This document shows, piece by piece, positions 19,952 to 32,085 of a stretch of 64,000 bases of DNA. The stretch comes from Setoptus koraiensis. Its lineage: Eukaryota; Arthropoda. The notes under the pieces were generated by a model that saw only the letters and a program-made list of their open reading frames with translations, ran no database searches and was not told the DNA's origin. Position 1 is the stretch's first letter. Every line of letters begins with the position of its first letter. The position numbers were made by a program, and so were the translations under genes. The DNA is taken from NCBI GenBank assembly GCA_048013815.1, contig CM106585.1, forward strand, positions 8,804,001 to 8,868,000, written 5' to 3'.

Positions 19952-22900
19952 TATGTGAAATAATAAACTTGGTAATGTAATAATATTATTAATGTATATA
20001 TATTGAATTGATTAATATGTATGTTTAATTGGTCCTATTTTTAATATATAGATTATTTTATGAAATGAAAATTTTGATGTATTATTTGAATTATGCATAT
20101 TATAAATAATGTTTTGCTGTGGTTGATAAATGAGAAATATATTGATTTTTTAAGTTAACTTAATTTATGAGATATATGTTACTAATATTATTTATGAAAA
20201 TTTATGAATGATATTAAATATGTGTATATGTTCTAATGTACTTGTTTTCAAAATTTTTGTCTAATTATATTGGATGTAATTGTTACATGTATAAAAATGT
20301 GAATGGAATTTTGATATTGTATATATAATGATAATGAATATTGTGATCTTTTATTATTGAATGGATTTTAAATATAATGATACTATTTATTTTGTACAAA
20401 TTATGAATGATATTTGAAATAATTTGGTTTTAATTAGTAATGATTTATCGAAAACGTTTTATGGAATAATAATTGATGATTGATGTATTTTATATTTGTC
20501 ATTTTAATATTGATATGTACATTATGACTAGTGTTTTATGGAATATTTAATTTAATTGTATTTGATATGTTGATATATGTATTTGTATATTTGAAAATTG
20601 ATGATATTTTGTAATATGTCTAGAAATGAATAATAATTAATGGAATTAAATTTAATGTAAATTATGATTTTTGGAATTAATATTAGTATTGGGTTGTGGT
20701 ATTTTGAAAAATAATATAATTTTTATTTTATACTATTTAATGTTATTATATAATGGATTATGTATGATGTAATAAAATTTTGTTGTTTTAATGGATAATT
20801 ATATAGTATTTATAATTGATTAAATTTATTAATGGGGGGGTTTGGTATATGAATGGTATTTTTGTGTATTGTATGTTTAAATGGTAATTGTATAATATAG
20901 ATGTATTGGTATATACTATTTTAAATAAATTAAATATGACATTTAACTTTGTAATATTAATTTGTATGTTGGTAATTATGTATTAAAAATTGCTCAAATG
21001 TATGTGATTTTTACTTTTTGTAAAATGTAAAATGCTGATATAAATTATGTATTAAATAAATTATGATTTGTCTATTTTATTTTGAAATATGAAAATGCTA
21101 TAATATTAAATATTTTTAATGTTTTGATTGATTAACATACTTAATAAAATATGATTTATTTTTTGAATGTTATATATAATAATATTGAAATTTCTGCATT
21201 GGTTGTGATATTATGTTGTAGAAAAATTACTTTTGGTTATTATATAATTATGTGAATTGATAATGAATCTATGACCAATTAAAAATATGTTTAAATGTTT
21301 GAATGAAATATATGTATAATTGTGGTATGTGATTGTTAAATTAAAATATAGAAATTTCTTATTAAATGTACTATGATTATACTAAATCTGTGTACAATTT
21401 TTGTTATGGTATTGTGAATGTGTTGATGTTGTTACTTAATATAAATATGTTTATATTGATGTCTATATGGATTGTATAATGATTTGGTATATGTATTTGG
21501 CTTGGGGCTAAGCTATTATATGTAGAAATTTTTGTATTTATTTGGTATATATGATAATCTGGGTATATGTTGTTTATTATTATTTATAAAATAAATGATA
21601 TGATGTTATTGTATAATATAATTTTATATTGTATGTTATTTGATATTGGTTTTTGTAATGACCTATTATTATGTTATTTATAATTATGATATTTAAAAAT
21701 TAAATTATATTTTTGGTTGATCGAATTTGTAATTGTATGGTGTGGTATGAATTGCATATTATTGAAATGTTTGCTATAATAGTGTTTAATATTAAATTTT
21801 TTTATATTGTAATACTATTTGGTGTAATTGTTGATAATAAATTAATGTGGTATGTGCTATTTGTATAGTTAATTTTAAAATATTTTTATTGTTAATATGT
21901 TGGTAATTCTGATGATATAATTATATGAGGCAATATATGATATAATTTGTTATGTTTATAATAAATAAATTAAATATGATTGTAAAATGAAGAAATATTT
22001 GTTAATATGAAAAATTAAATGAATATTGTTAGGTATAATCATATATATGGTGATTGTATATGATTATTGTAAATCTTAAATAATGTGTATTGAAAATTGT
22101 AAATTATTTGTTTTCTATATTTATATGGTAAATGTGTTTGTGTACAATATATTTAAATGATTGATTTGTTGTTTAATTATGGTATTATAATTTATTTTAA
22201 AATAAATTTTGGTTTTGTATGTGTGTATGGTATATGGGGTTTATAAAATGTAATTTTTGATATGTGTGTATTGTGAAATGGAAAAATCATTAGTATTGTT
22301 GATTATTTATGTATAATATCTTTATTTTATAGAATATCTAATACTTATTACCTATTAATTAAAGTGATTTTGCAATTTGATTGATATTATTATTGCTAAT
22401 TGTTTGGTGGATGTTTGGTGTTATTATAAATTATTGGAGACTCTGTAAAAATAATGTATGAATGAATTTTTAATTGGTATATGTTGATAAATTATGGAAT
22501 GAAAAACTTTTATGTTTTATTTATTTAAGTGTTTTTAGTTATTTTATGATGTTTTTTGGAGTGATTAGGTTTTTTGGGTGTGTTGTCTATTTTGAATTGT
22601 TATGGTATGTTTGTGATTTTATATTTAAATTATGTGTTGTTATTGAAAATTTTTATGTTAAATTATCGAACTGAATAGTGATTTGTTATCTGATATGCAT
22701 TTGTATTATAGATATGACTAATTGTTAATAATGATTATTGATATGGTTGTTAATGATATATTAAATATTATGTTTGGTTTTGATTATATAAATTTATTGG
22801 AATTTAGTGATAAATATTGTGGTTAAATATTATGGTATTAATTTGATTGTTTGGTTAAATTGGTGTAATTTGAATAGATTAAGTTGGATTGAGGATTTTT

Positions 22901-25900
22901 ATTGATATGTATGTGTAAATGATGGAATTATTTAATAATGAATGTTAATTTTGTTAAATGATAGTGTGTTTATTTAAATAATGATGAAATGATTTTCTTG
23001 ATTCTGTAATATTTTATGATCGTATATTTTGTTTATTGTGTGAATTTATAATTTTGAATGAATTTTGTGCATTTAGTGTATTATTAATTGTTGTATAATG
23101 AATAGTATGTTTTGTATGGTATTAAATATTATTATAAATATTTTGTAACTAATGTTATTATGATGATGATATGAAAATTGAATTTTGTTTATTGAATTGA
23201 TGGTTAAAATCAACTTATTATGTTATAATGTTATATGTAAGTATGTACTTTTATATTAATTATATTATATAAATAATTATTATTTTAAATTTAATGATAA
23301 TCGGTAGTGTTATTTGTAATATGTATAGTAATTGTTATTATTAATTGAAAAAATTGATGTGTTTTTTTTCTTCTTAAACTTGAAAATCGATAATATAATG
23401 ATTGTTTTTTGGTATTGTTATAATGTGATATTTTTAATGATGATGTGAATGATGTTGTTGGTTTTAATAAATATTTATTATTTCTATGAAATGTAATGAT
23501 ACATATTCTGGAATTATATATGTGAAAATATGTTAAAATATGTAGTATTTTAATGAAATTGTGTTATGATATATTATTTGTTTTAAATATTTTTATGTAT
23601 ATGAAAATAAATATTTTAAAAAACTTGTGTATTTTGTGATTTGAAAAATTCGTAATTATGTTATAATATGTATTCTAAATTGGTAGATATGTGGTGATAT
23701 ACTGATTATGATTGTGTAGTTTATATATACTGTAGAAAAAGATTTTTTCATTTGTGATATAAATGCTATTGTTGATAAATTGAATGTGGAATAAAATGAT
23801 TTTATTATAATATGTTTGTAATAATGTTTTATGGTGTTATAATAAAATGAATTATGAATTTTATATGTGAGTTCCTGATATGTGATGATTATATGTTTTT
23901 AATTATATGTGTATATGGAAAATTATTATAAATTTTTAAATATGATTTATTGTATAATAAATTGTATATGTTGGTTTATATAATGGATTAATAATTTGAA
24001 TATGAATTGATCTATTATGAGGAATGGTAAAATATTGATATGTTAAAAATATTATTTGTGAAATATTATAATGTATAATAAAATATTGGAAATATGAATG
24101 TTATGTATATATGACTATTTTGTTCATATTATGTTGTAAATGGATATTATAATTGATATTAATGGTATGACAATATCTAATTGATTGATATTATATTTGT
24201 ATGGTAATTTTTATGTATATTATTTTGTTATTGTTATGTTGGTATATGAATAGACCTATATTTAAAAATATGTTTGATGTGTTATAATTGTATATAATAT
24301 GTATGATCGTAGAATAAATTGATATGTGATTGAATGATATATTTGATGTGTATATAATTGAATGGTATGTGTTATTGAAAATAATTTTTATGAATATGTA
24401 TTTTATTTTTATTTAAATGGATTGTTGTTCTAGTATTTAATGTATTATGATTATGAGTTTAATTTTTTATTTATATTTCTTGCCCTATTGTGTTATAACA
24501 TGATGAATGTATGTGATATTATTAATAATATGTTATATTGTAATTGTTAATATTTTTGATTTAATATATATTTATAATTGATTTTTGAATATTATTTATA
24601 TTATTAAATTGAATTGTATATGATTGTTAGTTATTTTTTTATTTTATTTGTGTTGTTTATTATAAACTATATTAATTTAATGTTGTTTATTATATTTGAT
24701 TTGATTTTTTATGTAATTTTAAAATTATGAATTATATTATAATATTTTAAATGAGATGATTATGAAATAAGTATTTAATAATGAATGAATATAATTTGAA
24801 AATATGTTGTGAAAAAATAAATTTCTAGTATGTAATAGTGTCATTTCAGATAATTTTTTAATATATTTTGGCGATGATGAATGTAATAATGTTGATTATA
24901 TGAAAATGTATTATATGTGATTATTTATGAATTTATGAATATGAAAATGCTAATATTATGCTTGATAAATAAATGATGATTGTAAAATTTGTGTGTTATA
25001 ATAAATGATCATGATTGTGTGCAATGTTGTTTTAAAATTTTAATATTAATGTTTATGCTGTTGATATATATAGAATGTGGAATGGAATGTTAACTATAAT
25101 TGAATTAATAACATATATATGTTATATACCTGAATATATTAAATGTAAATATTATATAAATGATTGGCCTGCATCTGTATATAAATTAATGAATGTGAAT
25201 GGTGAATATATTTATATGTTTTTTTACATATGTTAATTATGAATTGGATAATATATGATTTTGTTATAAAAAATGTTTTGATTGTTTTATATGATTAATT
25301 GTTGGTGTATGAATATGTGGTGTAATGTTGTGTATATAATGATGTTTAAAAATAATAATGAATTGATTGGTATTAATTTGTAATTGATGGTAATAAAATT
25401 TTTAATCAGTAAATGATGGTTAATATTATGATTGATATGAATTGCTTTATTGTTATATATTTATTATAATATATTGATGTGTTTATGATGTTTATAAAAT
25501 GATGAAAATTGATATTGAATAATTGTTAATTGATGTTGTGGTATTTTGATTTATTTGTATTGGTGATTTGAATATGATTTATTAAAATCTATAAAATTTG
25601 TATGAATATTGAAAATGTGATAATTTATATGTATGGTTATTTATTAATAAATTTATGGTATTTTTTTTATTGTATTAATTATTATGATATATTACTGTTC
25701 TATGGTAAATGTCATGATGTTTGTTTATGTGTTGATGTGTTGATGGGTTATTATATGAATTTTTTGTGAATTTGATAATTATATTAACATATGTTGTTTT
25801 CTTTAAATGTTATATATATTTAATATGAACTGTGTATTTTTTATTGTGTAGTAGTGCTTTAAATATATGTTTTATGTAAAATTGATAATTAATATTTCTG

Positions 25901-27127
25901 TTAATTTATTTTAATTATGTGTGTAAATTGATATTTTAAATATGTATTATGATTTAATGTACTTAAAATACTTGTATTTGCTATTTTTATGATTGATATT
26001 AAATATGTGTAAGTTTTTTTGATTTATGCATTGTTATATTATTTATGATATTTATAAGATATTATGTTAATTGTTGATTTGTGAAATATGATATTGAAAC
26101 ACTCATTATTTAAAAATGTTTAATTACATTAATCCACCCCCAACTGAATTGCTTTGATGTGTTTCTTTTTAGTATTGTTAATGTGATGTGGTTAATTGTG
26201 TAATTTTTGGTGAATATGTTGTGTTATATATCGATGTATTGTCTTTGTGGTAGTTATTATTGAATGGTATATATTTATTTAAATTATTATATGTATGGTA
26301 ATATTAATATTATTAATTTGGTATGGATGATTGATGCTATGTAATGTTGATTTATGTATATATAAAATTTTATGAATGATTTTCTATAATATGTATTCAT
26401 TGTTTAATTGATTTTGATAATTATATATAAGTTGTAATTATGAGAAAATAGTAATGTATATTAATATGTTATTGTTGTGATTTATATTATATGATAAATA
26501 TATATTATTTTGATGATTACTATATGTAAAATTTGATGTATGCTATCTTTTAATAACTGGTATGGATAGAATAATCGATTATTGAATCTGAATATTTGAA
26601 AGTGAATTATATGAAATGTTTCAAATTTAAAACATTAATTGATGATTATAAATTCATATTGGGTTATTTATGTATTATATATTGATTGTATTTATTGATT
26701 ATAATTATTAACTGTTGTTGATTATTATGTTATAATGTTGTTGTGATATTTTTCGATCGAATTATAATTTGATGATTGAATTAATAAAATAATAATTTGT
26801 ATGAAAAATTATTATATTGATGAATATGTAAATGGATATAATGTATGTATTATTTGAAATAAATAAATGTATAACTATGTGTGGTATTTTTTTATATTTA
26901 TTAATAATATATTAATTTTTGATTGTCTTGCATTATAAAATATTAATTATGTAAATCTATTGGTTTGTTTGGCTATATATAGATTGTTGGATGTTGATGA
27001 ATATTTTTCATTTATGTTGATGATAGACTTGTAATTGTTGAATATTTTGTATGTATTCAATGATTATGTTGTAATGTATATTGTAATATGATTAATGATT
27101 ATGATGAATTATATTTTTATCCTAAAA
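14676..27127 (+). other. 12.5 kb cytosine-depleted, T-rich tract
   Basis: From about 14,650 the + strand nearly loses C. In three 60-base lines counted by hand (starting 15061, 21481 and 23821) I found 55 A, 83 T, 33 G and 9 C in 180 bases. Stops occur densely in every frame. The only ORF above 60 codons (22474-22674) is a T-rich, hydrophobic chance-like frame. No tandem unit, gene, tRNA or coding match was found. TAA occurs in all frames, so a mitochondrial origin with a TGA=Trp code does not rescue it. It ends at the assembly gap. It could be an unusual intergenic or intronic domain, heterochromatin, or an assembly error. Confidence 0.85.
19917..19951 (+). repeat. 35-base C homopolymer
   Basis: An unbroken run of 35 C inside a tract otherwise almost free of C. 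Either a true homopolymer, a G-quadruplex-forming run on the minus strand, or a sequencing/assembly artefact. Confidence 0.95.
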
Positions 27128-27627
27128 NNNNNNNNNNNNNNNNNNNNNNNNNNNNNNNNNNNNNNNNNNNNNNNNNNNNNNNNNNNNNNNNNNNNNNNNN
27201 NNNNNNNNNNNNNNNNNNNNNNNNNNNNNNNNNNNNNNNNNNNNNNNNNNNNNNNNNNNNNNNNNNNNNNNNNNNNNNNNNNNNNNNNNNNNNNNNNNNN
27301 NNNNNNNNNNNNNNNNNNNNNNNNNNNNNNNNNNNNNNNNNNNNNNNNNNNNNNNNNNNNNNNNNNNNNNNNNNNNNNNNNNNNNNNNNNNNNNNNNNNN
27401 NNNNNNNNNNNNNNNNNNNNNNNNNNNNNNNNNNNNNNNNNNNNNNNNNNNNNNNNNNNNNNNNNNNNNNNNNNNNNNNNNNNNNNNNNNNNNNNNNNNN
27501 NNNNNNNNNNNNNNNNNNNNNNNNNNNNNNNNNNNNNNNNNNNNNNNNNNNNNNNNNNNNNNNNNNNNNNNNNNNNNNNNNNNNNNNNNNNNNNNNNNNN
27601 NNNNNNNNNNNNNNNNNNNNNNNNNNN
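27128..27627. other. assembly gap (500 N)
   Basis: Exactly 500 unresolved bases, a round number that suggests a scaffold join of unknown true length. It separates the C-depleted tract from the VRK kinase coding region, so the two may not be true neighbours. Confidence 0.99.
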
Positions 27628-28458
27628 GCTTCTGCTCTATCAGCAGCTTCCAAAACAAAAACACCCGCATCTACTACAAAGATTGCGCCAGCACTACAAT
27701 GTATTATTGAACCTACAGATGAAGTGTATTTAATAGATTTTGGTCTCGTCGAGAAATATACACATAAAGATGGTAGGCATCGAGATTATGTGGAGGACCA
27801 ACGACGTGCTAATAATGGCACGGTGGAGTTCAGTTCACGCGACGCCCACATAGGAGCATTTAGTCGCCGCTCAGATTTAGAATCTTTAGCTTATAATTTA
27901 TTATTCTGGGTGTCGGGCGGCCGTCTACCCTGGACAAACGTTCTCAAAGATCATCACCAAGTTGAGATATCAAAAAAATGGTATATGGACCATTTAGAAG
28001 AGTTTGTCAATTATTGTTTCAATGAAGACGCAGATCCAATAGACACAGCTAAATTATTAGCAGAGGATGATGGTGCCAGTAAGGTGACAACAGTGGGAGG
28101 AGGAGGCACTAGAAATGGGGCTGGAAATGGCACTGGAAATGGTGCTAGAAATGGTAGCGTAGCATCCTCTCGGCAGTCGTCAACGCAAGATTCCATTATG
28201 TGCGCCGCCTTGTATGATTTTGTTAGCTATATTGCTAAATTGGGCTACGCTGATGAACCAGATTATTATCTACTTAAGACAATACTCAGTAATGCACTAG
28301 TTGGAACTGGAATGAATGGATTTTCTTCAGGCCGGGCAGCCAGAAAGCGGAGGAGTGACTCTCTAAAGAGATCACGACCAAAGATTATAACTAAATGCGA
28401 GAATCCCACTCCAGCAATGCTGGAAATTCTCAGAAAGATGCAGCTTAAAAAGCATTAG
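27628..28458 (+). CDS. VRK-family serine/threonine kinase, C-terminal part
   Basis: Vaccinia-related kinases phosphorylate BAF, histones and other chromatin proteins; the fly member is ballchen/NHK-1. The visible part starts inside the kinase domain. Features are YLIDFGLVEKY (the DFG-type metal site), NGTVEFSSRDAHIGAFSRRSDLE (VRK activation/P+1 region with its typical D-AH-G...SRR-DLE signature) and LLFWVSGGRLPWTNVLKD (VRK-type LPW helix). A Gly/Asn-rich insert (GNGTGNGARNG) and a basic tail ending LRKMQLKKH follow. The 5' exons, including the glycine loop and HRD motif, are missing; they must lie in the gap or beyond it. Frame opens at the first base after the gap. Which VRK paralogue this is cannot be told. 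Confidence 0.88.
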   Translation, partial: ASALSAASKTKTPASTTKIAPALQCIIEPTDEVYLIDFGLVEKYTHKDGRHRDYVEDQRRANNGTVEFSSRDAHIGAFSRRSDLESLAYNLLFWVSGGRLPWTNVLKDHHQVEISKKWYMDHLEEFVNYCFNEDADPIDTAKLLAEDDGASKVTTVGGGGTRNGAGNGTGNGARNGSVASSRQSSTQDSIMCAALYDFVSYIAKLGYADEPDYYLLKTILSNALVGTGMNGFSSGRAARKRRSDSLKRSRPKIITKCENPTPAMLEILRKMQLKKH

Positions 28459-30332
28459 TAGATTCTTTTCTGTGATTTTAACATCAGCATATATGTACAT
28501 CATTTCAATAATATACCCATATGAACATTCAAAAAGCGTACAAATCTGATCTGATCCGATCCATCTGTTGTTGTCGTTATTGTTGTTACTGTTGTTACGT
28601 CCACATCATGATGTGGGAATGTCTGATATGTTGCTACCGCTGTCGCTGCAATTCGACTACCATTACTACTGCCACAACCACTACACGGCTACACCTGTTT
28701 GTTGAATAATGTGAATTCTCGAGCCAAGCCTCAAGTATTTGTCGTGGTAGCGACGGTGTTCAGTTGCACTGGCACTTGTATGGCCATAGCAGTTGTTGTT
28801 TGGTGGTGATGGCTGTTGTTGTCGTTGTCCGGCGGTTGTTGTGCGAGCGGCTCTAGTAAATCATGTCAGTCAAAGCGTTCGTAGTCACATTTAAGCTTAT
28901 TCCTATTCTCCATTTCTCCATTCGTTTCGTTGCAATGCCATACGAAACAGTGAGAAAAAGCGCCAGTTAGTAGAGAACGTCACTGTCTCTCGCTTTTCTT
29001 TTTTATTTAAGTTAATTTGACTCGCCAGGCCGGCAAGACAGACACGACCACTACCACCACTGTAGCAGTGGTAGTGGCAGTAGTAGTGGTGGTAGTAGTA
29101 GTAGTAGTGTTATTGTATAACAACTACAGCCGCTGCCATTCACTTCCACCATCACCATCAGCGTCATCGCCACCACTGCCACTACCACCAAGACTAATGA
29201 ATCTTGCGTGAGCGTTCCATTCTGTTTCAGATTCTCGTTTTGGATAGATCGCTCGCTCGCTTCTCAAATCGGCGACAATAACTTCAACAGCGACAGACTT
29301 ATCGTTATCACGACAAAACTGAGCCTTGTGTCTTGATAGTGCGGCATTAACGAGCAGCGAAGTTATAATTACCTGAGTTCAGTTAAGTCTCACACAAACA
29401 GATAGACCAAGTTGAGATTATTATAGCCTACATTGACCAAACGAGCAGCTGGCTAGCTAGACATGACAATAAGCGTGATGGCATAATAGCGACATAATCA
29501 GCGATCAACCACCATCATCATTTCATCCAGCCATCCAGCCAACTATGCAGCAAGTCAGCAAGCAAGCCAGTCAACCAGCCAGCCAGTGTGTTAACAATTT
29601 GTAACATCCTCGTAATGGCAAAACAGACATCATTATTGTCAGCCAGCTAGCTTAGCATAGTTGAAACATGATTGCATGCGTACCAATTTGGAATATATTA
29701 TCGCTGGCCATTATTATTATTATTACTATTCAATGATGACGTCAGTGACAAAAGCAAAGTATCGACAGCGGCCACACAACAATTGACTTGTTTGTATCAA
29801 CAATAGACAGAGCAGCAAGCGAGCCACTTACATCAGTCATAATAATAACAATCATATCATGATCAATACCGTAATAATAATGCCGTGAATTATGTTGCTG
29901 GATCATGCAACACACACACAACAGCGGACAACAGGTAAATCGCATCGATAGTAATGGTAGTAGTAGTAGTTTGAATTTTGACAAGTTGAAGAGCCGGCAC
30001 GCTGATAGCAGGCTAAATTGAAATAGTTGTGTGTAAGTATACCATCGTTGACAGCCATCGTTTGACCCCAAATATACAAACAAACGAGCAGCATTGACAT
30101 CATACAAGCAGCCGAGCACACGAATTATATAATTTTCAAGCTCATTTCGTCGAGCTTGCCACAAACTACAGTAGTGTCACAAGTGGTTGTTGTCCAAAGC
30201 AAAGTTGTGGCCTTGTCGCAATAGTGAATGACACAAATCATTCCGACAGTGACACCGCGCAACAAAAACAAACCCAAATCGATGCAGTAGCAGCATCATC
30301 GATAATAGTATTAAGTAACAACCAGCAGCACC
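28459..30332. other. VRK 3' flank and PPP1R14 5' region
   Basis: 1.9 kb without a gene. It contains GTT/GTAGT microsatellite-like runs (28565-28600, 29065-29110), a CCAG-rich repeat near 29525-29588, and a perfect CRE. No conserved ORF is seen. Confidence 0.4.
29737..29744. promoter_or_regulatory. perfect cAMP-response element palindrome
   Basis: TGACGTCA, the full CREB/ATF palindrome, about 590 bases upstream of the PPP1R14 start codon. Functional role inferred from motif only. Confidence 0.4.
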
Positions 30333-31562
30333 ATGAGCGGCAATTCGCAAGCATTATTTAACCACAATCACCAGTATCATCGCATAGTTGTTGGTCAGCA
30401 GCAGCAACAGCAACAACAACAACAACCGACCAGTGCAAGCCAACCAGTTGCCATTGACCACCGACGCCAGCAGAGGCACCCAAATCATCAGTATTGTCAT
30501 CAGAGTGGCCAGGCACAAGACACAATGACAAGCACAGTGAATAACGGCACCACCGCAACCAACGACCATCCAAGAGCGTCCAGTAATCATGATACCAACC
30601 ATTTATTGTACCAACACCAGCAACAACAACAGCAATTCCTTGCCTCAAAGCAGCATCATTCGAGCTACCAATCGAGCGGCAATCACTTGAACCAGAGCCA
30701 CAGCCCCAAGATTAGCGTGAACCAGAATCAAGGTCACAATTACCAGCCAACCAGGCATCATATGCACCAAAGCCAGCAACAGAGTCACCACCATCAAGAG
30801 GCAAATAATCAAATGTACCAATCGAATGTAAAATATCATCATCAGCCGGTGTATCAGCAGCACAATAGATCGTCCGATCATCAGAGCAACGGTTACCATT
30901 TGGTGTCGCCCTCTTTCAACGAGCCAGCACTTCAGGCTCGATCCTCTGCCACAATTAGCACTAATTCTACAGCTAACTCAACATCACCGACAACTACAAC
31001 AACATCGAGCAACTCCAATTTCAATGGCTATACCAGCACCAGGTACGCTCAATTGCCCATCAAGAGCTCAAAATTATCCAACGGCTACAACGCAACGCCA
31101 ATCACCACGGCCTCTTTGGTGGCGTCGCTGGCATCTTCATCACAACAACAACAACAACAGCAGCAGCAACATCGACAGCATCAACAACAGCAACAGCATC
31201 AATCGGCAACAACGAAACAACAGCCGACCGGAAACAACAATTACGCAAGCAAACAACAGCATAAAGCTTACAATGGTGGTGATAATAATAGTAGCGAGGC
31301 ACAAACAGCAACAAGTAGTCCAACAGAAACTAGGCAGCAGCAGCAGCAACAACAACAAAAACAGCAACAACAACAACAGCAACAACAACAGAATCATCAC
31401 GTTAATTTTAATAATCTCTCCCAAAACGGCGAGGAGTCTAGTGAAAGAAAAAAGAAATATCTAACTGCTAAATATGGTCAACATCAGATGAGCTTGATAA
31501 AGAAACGATTGCGCATCGAAATGTGGTTATTTGAGCGTCTACAAGAATTGGCCCAAGATGAG
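30333..31562 (+). CDS. PPP1R14: PPP1R14-family PP1 inhibitor, exon 1 (long Q/H/N-rich extension)
   Basis: PPP1R14 proteins (CPI-17, PHI-1, KEPI) inhibit protein phosphatase 1/myosin phosphatase when a conserved Thr is phosphorylated. Exon 1 runs from ATG 30333 to a GT donor at 31563 and encodes 410 residues. The first ~370 are low complexity, rich in Gln, His, Asn and Ser, with CAG/CAA runs near 30400, 31143 and 31336. The inhibitor domain begins KKYLTAKYGQHQ, aligning with the VTVKY motif of CPI-17; the regulatory Thr equivalent to Thr38 is about residue 378. It continues KKRLRIEMWLFERLQELAQDE, like the RRLDVEKWIDGRLEELY helix. Spliced product 466 residues, against about 145-165 in vertebrate members. 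Exons 2 and 3 join in phase 0. Confidence 0.85.
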
Positions 31563-32045
31563 GTTAGTATTCTCTTTTTGTGTTATTATTATTTTTTGAT
31601 TGTGCTCGAGAGTTCATTTCAGTATTGTGTTGCCACTGTGTTTGTGTGCCGGACCAACTATTTACTAGCAACCGCTAGTTATTAATAGTTGTTGTAATGG
31701 TTGTAGTTAATTTCATCTTCATTATCACAATATTGACACAAATTGCGTCATACTCCCTGCTACCAGTAGACGACTGTCGACATTTGATTGCACCAGCAAA
31801 CATTGGCCAATCAAATGAAAAGTTGCTCGGTCACGCTTCCTGTTTGAAGCGACGACCACGGCGACTTGGAACAACGGTCAATACAACGTTGCACAACAGC
31901 AACAACAACAGCAACAACTATAGCGACCAACACCAAGACGATACCACAATGCAATCAATTTAGAAATTTCCACTACCTCTGACGTTCATTGGCCCAAGCG
32001 AGAGACGTCATCGACCTTGTCGTTTCGTTGTTGTCGCTGTTGTTG

Positions 32046-32085
<40 letters not shown>

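Noticed and set aside
22474-22674. 66-codon hydrophobic ORF in the C-depleted tract
   Set aside because: T-rich sequence naturally gives Phe/Val/Tyr/Leu codons; no ATG context, no family and dense stops around it.
14676-27127. Mitochondrial genome or NUMT as the explanation of the skewed tract
   Set aside because: Strong skew resembles mtDNA, but TAA stops fill all frames, and no long frame appears even if TGA is read as Trp.
27088-27127. 5' coding extension of the VRK frame across the gap
   Set aside because: The frame before the gap is in the AT-rich tract and reads through N; it is not supported as part of the gene.
31697-31963. 88-codon ORF with signal-like start in PPP1R14 intron 1
   Set aside because: Looks secreted with a basic site, but it ends in simple CAA repeats, lies in an intron and matches no peptide family I know.
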